In this document: piece by piece, positions 22,871 through 30,715 of the stretch
Layout: each line of letters begins with the position of its first letter
Position numbering within the stretch: position 1 is the stretch's first letter
Origin: JAZGER01 sp036480335
GTDB taxonomy: Bacteria > Pseudomonadota > Gammaproteobacteria > DSM-19610
Length of the DNA stretch: 42,499 bases
NCBI GenBank assembly: GCA_036480335.1
Contig: JAZGGH010000047.1
Coordinates: 1 to 42,499 of the forward strand
Direction of reading: 5' to 3'
Notes under the pieces: generated by a model
Database searches by the model: none
Told to the model about the DNA's origin: nothing
The model's input: only the letters and a program-made list of their open reading frames with translations
Position numbers and translations under genes: made by a program

Positions 22871-25545
22871 CAAGAATTACCTTTGTTATGTTTCGACGAA
22901 CCAGAACGACGCTTTCTATAAGGGCTGCTGTTTCCTTTTTTTCGTCTCGGCTTGTTGCCACTGGCTTCATTACCCGAATTATCGCTCCGGGATTGATTCC
23001 CTGATTTATCAGGCTGAGCTTTATTGCCCTCGGCTTTATTGCCCTGAGCTTTATTACCTTGAGCTTTATTGCCCTGAGCTTTATTGCCCTGAGCTTTATT
23101 GCCCTGAGCTTTATTGCTCTGAACTTTATTGCCCTCGGCTTTATTATCCTGGGCCTGACTGTTCCGGGAATTTCCATCCTGTGGCGCCTGGTTATCCGCA
23201 TTATCACCCTTTGGCTTCCTGCGCCGAGAACGCCTGCTACGCGACTTCTTATCCCCGAATTTCTTCTTTCCGGAAGACTTGCCGCCCTGTTTCCTGTCCT
23301 TATCAGATGTTGTATCGGCCAATTCGAAATCAATTTTACGTTCATCCAGATCCACCCGCATAACCCGCACTCGAATAGAATCAGACAAACGATAAACCTG
23401 CCCGGTACGCTCACCGTTCAAACGGTGACCTGCCGGATCAAAATGGTAATAATCATTGTTCAGTGCAGTAATATGGACAAGCCCTTCAACATAAATATCC
23501 CGTAATTCAACAAAAACCCCGAACGAGGTGACACTGGTAATGACGCCATCATAGGCTTCACCGACCTTGTCCATCATGTATTCACACTTCAGCCAGTCGA
23601 TTGCATCGCGTGTGGCATCATCAGCACGCCTCTCGGACATCGAACAATGCTCACCAAAGGAAACCATGGCATCGTGCTCATAACGATAACCGCCGGTCGA
23701 GCGCAAGTTCCTTGGCGTCAGACTCTTACCCTGCTTTTTCAGTGCCTGCTGCCGTAAATGGAAGCGTATGGAGCGATGCACCAGCAGATCCGGGTAGCGG
23801 CGAATGGGGGAAGTAAAGTGCAAATATTCTTCATGCGACAAACCGAAATGGCCGATATTATCCGGCGAATACTGTGCCCGCGACAAAGAACGCAACAGTA
23901 CCGTCTGAATCAGGTGAGCATCTGGCAGTTTACTGGCTTTCTTGAGCAACTTCGCATAATCCGTTGCCTGAGGTGTTTTACCCCCCGCCAACGACAGGCC
24001 ACGCTCCTTGAGAAACTCGCGTACATCGTCCAGCTTTTCAACTTTTGGGCCTTCGTGTGTACGAAACAGGGTGGGCAGTTTATGCCGCCCCAGAAAACGC
24101 GCTGCGCAGACATTCGCTGCGATCATGCATTCTTCAATAATTTTATGTGCGTCGTTGCGTTCAACCGCAACAATCTTTTCAATCTTGCGATCATCACTGA
24201 ACACAATACGCGTTTCAGTGGTTTCAAAATCAATCGCACCGCGCTTGTTGCGTGCCTTCTGCATCACTTTATACAAGCGGTAAAGCTCATCCAGCGAGGG
24301 TGTTAAAGCCTTATACTCGCCACGCGTCTTGCGACATTTATCCACCAGCATGGCAGCCACTTCGGCATAGGTCAGGCGCGCATGAGAGCGCATAACGCCT
24401 TCAAAAAAACGTGAGCGTGTCACCTGCCCCGTCTTATTGATCGTCATATCACAGACCATACACAAACGATCAACATCCGGGTTTAACGAACACAAACCGT
24501 TGGACAGAATTTCCGGCAACATCGGAATCACCCGTTCAGGAAAATACACCGAGTTGCCACGCTCATAAGCCTCTGTGTCCAGTGCAGAACCCGGCCGTAC
24601 ATAATGCGATACATCCGCTATGGCAACGAAAAGACGCCAGCCATTAGGTGTCTTCTTGCAATACACCGCATCATCAAAATCGCGTGAATCGGCACCATCA
24701 ATGGTTACCAGCGGCAGCTCACGAATATCTTCGCGCAACCGCTTTGTAGCCGGAGCAACCACATCTTTCAGCTTGGCAATTTCCTTCTCAACATCCGCAG
24801 GCCACTGTAACGGCAGATCATGGGCACGAATGGCCACATCAATCTCCATCCCTGGCGCCATATGATCGCCAAGCACCTCCTGCACCCGTCCGGCAGGACC
24901 GGCAAAACGCTCCGGCTGCTTCATAATCTCAATGGATACAAACTGCCCATCACGCGCACCGCCGACATTATCGGGAGAAATATGAATCTCCTGCGTGATA
25001 CGTTTGTTATCCGGCGTTATCGACACCTGGCCATTATCAAAAAAGTGAATACGTCCAACCAGCTGCTGGGTATTCCGTTCAATCACCTCAACAATCGCAC
25101 CTTCCTTGCGACCGCGCTGATCAATGCCTTTCACATGTGCCAACACCCGGTCACCATGGAACACCAGACGCATCTGTTTACCGTGTAAAAAGAGGTCATC
25201 GCCACCATCATCGGGAATCAAAAAACCAAAACCATCCGGATGCCCCTGCACACGCCCCTTGACCAAATCCATCCGATCAATCAAACCATAGCCACCGCGC
25301 CGGTTGCGGATAACCTGCACATCCCGCTCCATGGCACGCAAGCGGCGTCGCAAAGCCTCTCGATCCGGATCCGATTCCAGGCTGAATTCCGCCGCGATCT
25401 CCTCCAGCGTCAGCAACCGCCCGACATCATCCAGCCGCTGCATGATAAATTCGCGACTCGGAATCGGACTTTCATAGCGCGACGCCTCTCTGGCAGCTTT
25501 CGGATCAGATTTAAATCGACGATTTTTTTTCGGGTTTCTGGCCAT
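22870..25545 (-). CDS. rnr: Ribonuclease R with repetitive basic tail
   Basis: This 891-residue 3'-5' exoribonuclease degrades structured RNA and serves in rRNA and tmRNA-linked quality control. An N-terminal winged helix (FIMQRLDDVGRLLTLEEIA) is followed by two cold-shock domains and the RNB catalytic domain with its Asp cluster (TIDGADSRDFDDAVYC). An S1 domain (DGVITSVTSFGVFVELRD) precedes a long Lys/Asn/Gln/Gly tail. The tail holds a tandem pentapeptide repeat of GNKAQ type, then an Arg/Lys-rich end. The ATG at 25545 is preferred over an upstream TTG (25587), which would fall before the likely transcription start. It is overlapped by the lipoprotein gene. The tail length is likely variable between strains. 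Confidence 0.95.
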   Translation of the reverse strand: MARNPKKNRRFKSDPKAAREASRYESPIPSREFIMQRLDDVGRLLTLEEIAAEFSLESDPDREALRRRLRAMERDVQVIRNRRGGYGLIDRMDLVKGRVQGHPDGFGFLIPDDGGDDLFLHGKQMRLVFHGDRVLAHVKGIDQRGRKEGAIVEVIERNTQQLVGRIHFFDNGQVSITPDNKRITQEIHISPDNVGGARDGQFVSIEIMKQPERFAGPAGRVQEVLGDHMAPGMEIDVAIRAHDLPLQWPADVEKEIAKLKDVVAPATKRLREDIRELPLVTIDGADSRDFDDAVYCKKTPNGWRLFVAIADVSHYVRPGSALDTEAYERGNSVYFPERVIPMLPEILSNGLCSLNPDVDRLCMVCDMTINKTGQVTRSRFFEGVMRSHARLTYAEVAAMLVDKCRKTRGEYKALTPSLDELYRLYKVMQKARNKRGAIDFETTETRIVFSDDRKIEKIVAVERNDAHKIIEECMIAANVCAARFLGRHKLPTLFRTHEGPKVEKLDDVREFLKERGLSLAGGKTPQATDYAKLLKKASKLPDAHLIQTVLLRSLSRAQYSPDNIGHFGLSHEEYLHFTSPIRRYPDLLVHRSIRFHLRQQALKKQGKSLTPRNLRSTGGYRYEHDAMVSFGEHCSMSERRADDATRDAIDWLKCEYMMDKVGEAYDGVITSVTSFGVFVELRDIYVEGLVHITALNNDYYHFDPAGHRLNGERTGQVYRLSDSIRVRVMRVDLDERKIDFELADTTSDKDRKQGGKSSGKKKFGDKKSRSRRSRRRKPKGDNADNQAPQDGNSRNSQAQDNKAEGNKVQSNKAQGNKAQGNKAQGNKAQGNKAQGNKAEGNKAQPDKSGNQSRSDNSGNEASGNKPRRKKGNSSPYRKRRSGSSKHNKGNS
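23013..23150 (-). repeat. 15-bp tandem repeat in the rnr 3' region
   Basis: About nine copies of a 15-bp unit (plus-strand form GAGCTTTATTGCCCT) encode the pentapeptide GNKAQ, with variants GNKAE and SNKVQ at the edges. The central copies are identical, which implies recent expansion by slippage or recombination. The unit length keeps the reading frame. Confidence 0.93.
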
Positions 25546-25587
25546 AATTAGGGTGATTTCCTGATAAGGATTGGTTAAATTCTGCAA

Positions 25588-25593
25588 AGTATA
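25588..25593 (-). promoter_or_regulatory. Candidate extended -10 of the rnr promoter
   Basis: On the minus strand TGATATACT gives an extended -10 (TATACT). I see no good -35 element. Transcription would start near 25580, upstream of the ATG at 25545 but downstream of the TTG at 25587. This supports the ATG as start. Confidence 0.4.
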
Positions 25594-25665
25594 TCAGTAG
25601 TTTATTGAAAGCCCGAATAAATCACCGTTTTTCAGGGAATACCCCAACCCAGCCACTCCCAAGGA

Positions 25666-25694
25666 TTGACAAAAACCCTGCCAATCGGTAGAGT
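25666..25694 (+). promoter_or_regulatory. Sigma70 promoter of tRNA-Leu
   Basis: TTGACA (25666-25671) and TAGAGT (25689-25694) are spaced by 17 bp. They are followed by a GC-rich discriminator (GCGGCC) of the kind seen in stringently controlled stable-RNA promoters. The tRNA begins 36 bp after the -10. Confidence 0.82.
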
Positions 25695-25730
25695 GCGGCC
25701 TCCATTTCCAGTCAACCGACTGAACCTCAT

Positions 25731-25817
25731 GCCGAGGTGGTGAAATTGGTAGACACGCTAGCTTCAGGTGCTAGTGGGGGCAACCCCGTGGAGGTTCAAG
25801 TCCTCTCCTCGGCACCA
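25731..25817 (+). tRNA. tRNA-Leu (anticodon CAG)
   Basis: This 87-nt gene includes an encoded CCA. The acceptor arms GCCGAGG and CCTCGGC pair fully. The D loop contains AAATTGGTAGA. The anticodon stem CTAGC/GCTAG encloses the loop TTCAGGT with anticodon CAG at 25765-25767. The long variable arm (TGGGGGCAACCCCGT) and the TTCAAGT T-loop are typical of leucine tRNA. It is transcribed divergently from rnr, and the type I restriction locus begins 91 bp beyond its 3' end. Confidence 0.97.
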
Positions 25818-25908
25818 TTTTTCCAGACCATCCCCAAATAATCAAAAACGACCGGTTTGCTCAAGCCAATGAACAGCCTACTGTCTGGCCACAATAGCTA
25901 CGGGTGAA

Positions 25909-27378
25909 TCAAACGGCATCACTGTTACCGGCCAATACTTCTTCAACACTTCGAAACTCTTCCAATGCCGCTTCAAGCTGTTCTACGATTTCTTGCGCCA
26001 GCACTTCTGGCACTGGCAAATTCTCTGTATCTTCCAGCGAATCATCCTTCAACCAGAAGATATCCAGGTTGGTTTTATCACGGGCTACAAGTTCGTCGTA
26101 GGTAAAAGATTTCCAGCGGTCGATTTTTTTGGATCCACGGCGTTTGCTGCGATCATCTGCCTTGTAGCATTCAATGAACTCGTCAAAATCGCGCTTGACC
26201 AGGCGCTTGGTTTTTAACGTCATATGCACATTGGTGCGGAAGTCGTAGATCCACAGTTTTTTGGTCCAGGCGGTTTTGGAGGCGGGTTTGGCGTCGAAGA
26301 AGATGACGTTGGCCTTGACGCCCTGGGCGTAGAAGATACCGGTGGGTAGGCGCAGTAAGGTGTGGAGGTCGGTGCGTTCCAGCAGGTTTTTGCGCACGGT
26401 TTCACCGGCACCGCCTTCGAAGAGGACGTTATCCGGCACCACCACGGCGGCCTTGCCATCGATCTTGAGCATGTTGGCGATATGTTGCACAAAGTTGAGC
26501 TGTTTGTTGGAGGTGGTGGCCCAAAAGTCTTCGCGCTCATAGACCAGCTTTTCCTGTTCTTTTTTACCGGACTTTTCATTGATGACGGTAATGGAGCTCT
26601 TTTTACCAAAGGGCGGATTGGCCAGAACCATATCGACACGGTCATCCCCTACTTCTTTGGCCAGGGCATCATTGGCACTAATCGGGCACTCATCGCCTCC
26701 GATACCGTGCAGGTATAAATTCATGGCACACAAGCGCACCACGCTATCGACAATATCATTACCACGTAAGGCGTGTTCTTTGAGATGTCGTTGTTCTTTT
26801 TTGGAGGTAGCCTGTGCCGCCATGTAATCGTGGGCAGCCAACAAAAATCCGCCGGTACCACAGGCGGGATCGGCCACGGTATCGGTGGGTTTGGGTTGCA
26901 TCACCTCCACCATTGCCTGAATTAACGGGCGCGGAGTAAAATATTGCCCGGCACCGCCTTTCACATCCTGCGCATTGCGTTCCAACAAACCTTCGTAGAT
27001 GTCGCCTTTCACATCCGCCGGCAAGGTGGACCACTGTTCCTTGTCGATCATCTTGATCAAGCGTTCCAGCTTGGCGGGATCCTGGATTTTGTTTTGTGCC
27101 TTGCGGAAGATGGTGCCTAACATACCGCCCTGTTTACCCAGGCTTTCCAGGGTATGGCGGTATTGCAGTTCTAAATCATCGCCATCTAACTTCACCAACT
27201 TGGCCCAGGCGTATTTATTTGGTACTTGTACTTGCTGGCCGGCCGTTTCTCGCTCATCGGCCATTTTGAGGAAAATTAAATAGGTGATTTGTTCGACATA
27301 ATCCCCATAGCCCACGCCATCATCTCGCAAGACGTGGGCGTAGTTCCAGACTTTATTTACTATTTCTGTTGCGCTCAT
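25909..27378 (-). CDS. hsdM: Type I restriction-modification methyltransferase subunit HsdM
   Basis: This 489-residue N6-adenine DNA methyltransferase subunit works with HsdS to modify, and with HsdR to restrict. It has the HsdM N-terminal helical domain (VWNYAHVLRDDGVGYGDYVE), the SAM-binding motif at 170-177 (DPACGTGGFLLAAHDYM) and catalytic NPPF at 254-257 (VLANPPFGKKS). The length is normal and all motifs are intact, so this should be the functional copy; a truncated second copy lies upstream at 29001-29402. It is the last gene of the locus, separated from the AlbA_2 gene by 159 bp. That gap contains a direct repeat (CATCAAATGA twice, about 27422-27443), so it may have its own promoter. 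Codons are visibly more GC-rich than in X and Y. Confidence 0.93.
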   Translation of the reverse strand: MSATEIVNKVWNYAHVLRDDGVGYGDYVEQITYLIFLKMADERETAGQQVQVPNKYAWAKLVKLDGDDLELQYRHTLESLGKQGGMLGTIFRKAQNKIQDPAKLERLIKMIDKEQWSTLPADVKGDIYEGLLERNAQDVKGGAGQYFTPRPLIQAMVEVMQPKPTDTVADPACGTGGFLLAAHDYMAAQATSKKEQRHLKEHALRGNDIVDSVVRLCAMNLYLHGIGGDECPISANDALAKEVGDDRVDMVLANPPFGKKSSITVINEKSGKKEQEKLVYEREDFWATTSNKQLNFVQHIANMLKIDGKAAVVVPDNVLFEGGAGETVRKNLLERTDLHTLLRLPTGIFYAQGVKANVIFFDAKPASKTAWTKKLWIYDFRTNVHMTLKTKRLVKRDFDEFIECYKADDRSKRRGSKKIDRWKSFTYDELVARDKTNLDIFWLKDDSLEDTENLPVPEVLAQEIVEQLEAALEEFRSVEEVLAGNSDAV

Positions 27379-27537
27379 ATATTCTGTCTTTCACTCTGTT
27401 TTTTAATCAAGATATCTAAATCATCAAATGACCATCAAATGAGATCTAATTATGCAACTGGTTGTTTTTTATCTATTTATGTATTTTTCAAGCTCAATAA
27501 CATGCTGTAGATATTGTAGATTTGCAAATGAGGAACG

Positions 27538-29004
27538 TTAAGCCCAACACGGGACATATCGCCATGACTTGCGGTTAGCTAAGGGATCATAGAGTTTTAT
27601 GTAACCAGCTTCGGCGGCTTGCTTGATAACCCTTGAAATTATGGCGCTATTCTTTTCCTCTATTCCAAAGCGAGCACGTAAGGAAGCATTATTCATATCC
27701 TCTCTATTCACATAGCGGAGGCAGCAGTGTAAATAACAAGCCCAAACCTTATCTTCCTTCTTCATATCATTGAAATCTCTATGAGCAAACAAAACAGCCC
27801 TGGTATGTTCTTCATAAGCCTCGAATTTAGGTGGTGGTAATTGGTAAAATTCAGTTTGAAATACTACTTTATCTATTCCACTACCACGTTCTTCGCAGAC
27901 ACCAATACGCCTCATCATAGATGCAACAGTTTCATTTCGTGATTTGGGTGGACTATCTAAAAATCGATTCGTGTCTACTAATGGTATACCCGGATTAGTA
28001 ATCTCCATTCTATCAGTGAATATCTCAACCATAGGCCCAGTACCCTTTGCAAAAAGATTTTGGTGAATCAGCGCATTTGCAACTAATTCACGCACTGCCA
28101 ACTCTGGGTACATAGGCACATCTTTCCTTAATGCATCGTTAATGACCTCATTTCGAGGCAATAAATTATTAACAAAACCAATTAAGCCTTCAAACCCGCA
28201 GGCATAACCTTTTGTACCTTCCTGCTCCCTTACTGTTTCTACCCGACTGTTATCTCTATAAACAATGACTCGCATCGCTTTACGTTTCAAATGTTTAAAG
28301 TCAGAAAGATTTTTAGCAAACAGTAATGCACCAAGATTTGTAATATTCCAACCACCCGCATCACACTTTGTAATTAAACCATCAGCCTTTAACCTATCAA
28401 TAATACCTTGACGGTTTTCTGGTAAAGACAATGCCATTAAATCAAAATATGCCGGGTAATCGATAAGTTGAAGCACCCCATCCTCTGACACTCTTTCAGC
28501 AGCAATCATTTCCTCAAAAGGCGTTTCATCAAAAATCCGCCATAGGCCACGCTCTTTTTCAGGAAAATCCTTTAATTTTTTCTTGTAAGATCCTACGCGC
28601 ACGTACTCAACACCTTGAAATTGAACAGGGTGACGAGATGCTCTTGCAATCTCCAGGATAACAACAGACTTAACATCAATAATAATTGTATAAAAATGAA
28701 AATGAATTTTTGGAGTAAGTAATCGTAGCAGCCAATTTTCTAATTCTTCATTTCCTTGCTTAGCTAAAGATGGAACGAATTCAGTACCTACAACCTCATG
28801 ATTTCCATCATCAATACCCCAGATTAAATACGCATTAACTTTTCCACAAAGCGCAGCTGAGTTACTTAATGCAGAAATATACTCACCTATATCCTCAGGC
28901 TTTGCTTTGTTTTCCTTAAACTCAACCCATTCAGTTTCTTTAGGTAATGCGCACAGCTCTCTTAACAGGCCTTGTAAATATTCTTCTGTTCGATCTGTTG
29001 TCAT
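27538..29004 (-). CDS. AlbA_2/Schlafen-like protein with C-terminal HATPase_C4 domain
   Basis: This 488-residue protein has an N-terminal AlbA_2 (Schlafen-type) domain (about 22-145), seen in TEWVEFKENKAKPEDIGEYI and AYLIWGIDDGNHEVVGTEF. A C-terminal GHKL-like ATPase region follows around RELVANALIHQNLFAKG and RRIGVCEERGSGIDKVV. Proteins of this build are often annotated as putative transcriptional regulators or RecG-like ATP-binding proteins. They recur in or beside type I restriction loci (compare the R- and M-linked ORFs of Campylobacter hsd operons). The ATG overlaps the stop of the truncated hsdM by ATGA. Nuclease, regulatory or RNA-directed roles are all possible; the sequence does not decide. 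Confidence 0.82.
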   Translation of the reverse strand: MTTDRTEEYLQGLLRELCALPKETEWVEFKENKAKPEDIGEYISALSNSAALCGKVNAYLIWGIDDGNHEVVGTEFVPSLAKQGNEELENWLLRLLTPKIHFHFYTIIIDVKSVVILEIARASRHPVQFQGVEYVRVGSYKKKLKDFPEKERGLWRIFDETPFEEMIAAERVSEDGVLQLIDYPAYFDLMALSLPENRQGIIDRLKADGLITKCDAGGWNITNLGALLFAKNLSDFKHLKRKAMRVIVYRDNSRVETVREQEGTKGYACGFEGLIGFVNNLLPRNEVINDALRKDVPMYPELAVRELVANALIHQNLFAKGTGPMVEIFTDRMEITNPGIPLVDTNRFLDSPPKSRNETVASMMRRIGVCEERGSGIDKVVFQTEFYQLPPPKFEAYEEHTRAVLFAHRDFNDMKKEDKVWACYLHCCLRYVNREDMNNASLRARFGIEEKNSAIISRVIKQAAEAGYIKLYDPLANRKSWRYVPCWA

Positions 29005-29402
29005 GAGATTACATACTCAAATGAATATTGCCCGGCGCCGACTTCTTTACCCAGGTTTTCAAAGGGTTGTAGTTCTAAATCATCACCATCTAATTTCAGC
29101 AACTTGGCCCAGGCGTATTTATTCGGTACCTGTGATTGCGACCGTAGCGCGACCAGAACTTGCGATAGCAAGTTCCGGAAGTACTTACTGAAACTCACAG
29201 AGGCTCTAAGTGCAGCGGAGGAAGTACTTGATGAAACGTCAGAGGCGGTTCTGAAGTACTGGCCAGCGGTTTCATGCTCATCAGCCACTTTAAGGAAAAC
29301 AAGATAGGTTATCTGTTCGAGGTAGTCGTTATACCCAACACCGTCGTCTTTTAGAACATGCGCATAATTCCAAACCCTATTTTCGATTTCTGACGCGCTC
29401 AT
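29001..29402 (-). pseudogene. Truncated, rearranged second copy of hsdM
   Basis: This 133-codon frame clearly derives from hsdM. Residues 1-47 match the N-terminus of the full HsdM (MSASEIENRVWNYAHVLKDD against MSATEIVNKVWNYAHVLRDD). About 42 foreign residues follow, then VPNKYAWAKLLKLDGDDLEL resumes the match. The sequence then jumps to GAGQY, equivalent to residue 142 of HsdM, and ends at once. No SAM or NPPF motif remains, so it cannot methylate. The frame is open and overlaps both neighbours by ATGA (Y upstream, AlbA_2 gene downstream), so it is probably still translated and may serve mainly to carry ribosomes to the AlbA_2 gene. Confidence 0.85.
29138..29258. repeat. In-frame insertion with short repeats inside the truncated hsdM
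   Basis: About 120 bp have no counterpart in the full hsdM. They contain a perfect hairpin, GAACTTGC-GATA-GCAAGTTC (29156-29175), and three copies of an AAGTACT-centred motif (GGAAGTACTT at 29177 and 29220, TGAAGTACT at 29252). The insertion keeps the frame open. Its left edge (TGCGACCGTAGC, 29137-29148) matches 11 of 12 bases with TGCGACCGCAGC in the hsdS linker at 32519. Confidence 0.6.
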
Positions 29403-30715
29403 TTCTTCTCGCCATAAAATTCTGCCAGCAACTGTCTTACGGCTGTTTCAATCAAGTTTGTCTTTTTCTTTACTGAAGCACCAATCAATTTAGATATGGC
29501 TTTATTCTTGATCTGTAATTTTGATAATTCATAATCTTTTACTAGCTCGAACCACCTAGACTGTGGGCCTGAATATATTAGCTTGTTTAATATTCTTGTA
29601 TCTCCAGGTAGGGCCTGGTTTAAATAATACTGCCAGCGATCATCACTTATCTTTTTAAGCATTTTTGATACAACAGGTGCAGCATTCCATGACACTCCAT
29701 ATGAATTTCCGAGCTTCACTGATAGTAGTGCCGTCATACACGCAGGCAACGCTGGCGTTGGAATAGTTGTTCCTAGCTTAGCCATACTATTTGCTGGAGA
29801 AAATTCATTGTAAAAATTATTCATTCCATCATGAGCATTTAAAATAGCTTCTGCCGCCTTAACAAAAGTGTCACTTCTAAGGTTTTCAGGTACATAATCA
29901 AACCCTCTAACTTTCATTAAAGCTGATTTAAGTGCGCTTACAGATGATACTTTTCCATCTGCATACACTTCTGCATATGTATGCCCTACCTGCCAGCGCT
30001 CTGTATCCCGAAATGACTTCCACATCGATGGTAGAAGTGAGTTTATATTTGCAAGTGAGTGCTCCAATTGGGCGCCTGAGTTATTTTTGGCTGCGTTCAG
30101 CAGAATACTTACTGTTAGTTTCTTAAAAAAGTAAGGGGATGACACAAGCATCTCAAGCTTTGGATCACCGTCTATAAACGTCCTATTTTCAAGTGCCTCC
30201 CTGAATTCAACAAATGTCCTCGCAACTTCCACTTTCGGCCTTGCGAGAACTGATCTAACACAATTCCTAAAAGACGCTTTCGCTTCTTCTTCACTTATTT
30301 CTTCAAAATCTCTTTCACCTAGCTGTGAAAAATGGGTGATTAATTCGAATGCTTGCCTCAATCTAAGCGCATCGGTTGATGTCACCACGCCAAGCTCTTC
30401 CGCCAAACGGATAGCATCTTTTGTAGTTAAGATGTCTTCAACATCGTCATCTTCGTCAACATCCGGTTTCCCTAACATCTCACCCAATAGGCCAACCCCG
30501 ACCGTAGATAATTCAGCCTTAAGTGCAGATATTGTTCTAGCCCATAAGAATGTAAGCCCCATGTCGTAATGGCCCATTTCAAATGCAGAGACTAATTGCT
30601 TCTTGTCTTTCGCTTTCAGCTGAACTGCACAGTCAGCTATTTCTGCGGGTGTTTTAGCTGTCGCAGGAACTAAGTCTTTCCGTTCAGTATCCCAAATCGT
30701 TAATTCTCTGCTCAT
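29399..30715 (-). CDS. Gene Y: unrecognised 438-residue protein embedded in the hsd operon
   Basis: I do not recognise this family. The protein is predicted to be soluble and almost entirely helical. An N-terminal segment (TIWDTERKDLVPATAKTPAE) is followed by an acidic stretch at about 105-113 (PDVDEDDDVEDIL). A long helical body includes EISEEEAKASFRNCVRSVLA and SNGAQLEH-like polar segments, and the basic C-terminal end runs ASVKKKTNLIETAVRQLLAE. There is no signal peptide, membrane segment, Walker motif or obvious nuclease motif. It overlaps gene X by ATGA upstream and the truncated hsdM by ATGA downstream, so X and Y are surely co-translated and probably act together. It is more AT-rich than hsdM and the core of hsdR, as expected for transferred cargo. 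Confidence 0.75.
   Translation of the reverse strand: MSRELTIWDTERKDLVPATAKTPAEIADCAVQLKAKDKKQLVSAFEMGHYDMGLTFLWARTISALKAELSTVGVGLLGEMLGKPDVDEDDDVEDILTTKDAIRLAEELGVVTSTDALRLRQAFELITHFSQLGERDFEEISEEEAKASFRNCVRSVLARPKVEVARTFVEFREALENRTFIDGDPKLEMLVSSPYFFKKLTVSILLNAAKNNSGAQLEHSLANINSLLPSMWKSFRDTERWQVGHTYAEVYADGKVSSVSALKSALMKVRGFDYVPENLRSDTFVKAAEAILNAHDGMNNFYNEFSPANSMAKLGTTIPTPALPACMTALLSVKLGNSYGVSWNAAPVVSKMLKKISDDRWQYYLNQALPGDTRILNKLIYSGPQSRWFELVKDYELSKLQIKNKAISKLIGASVKKKTNLIETAVRQLLAEFYGEKK

Noticed and set aside
22725..23363. Plus-strand frame rich in LYCPE repeats opposite the rnr tail
   Set aside because: It is the antisense reading of the 15-bp tandem repeat that encodes GNKAQ in RNase R.
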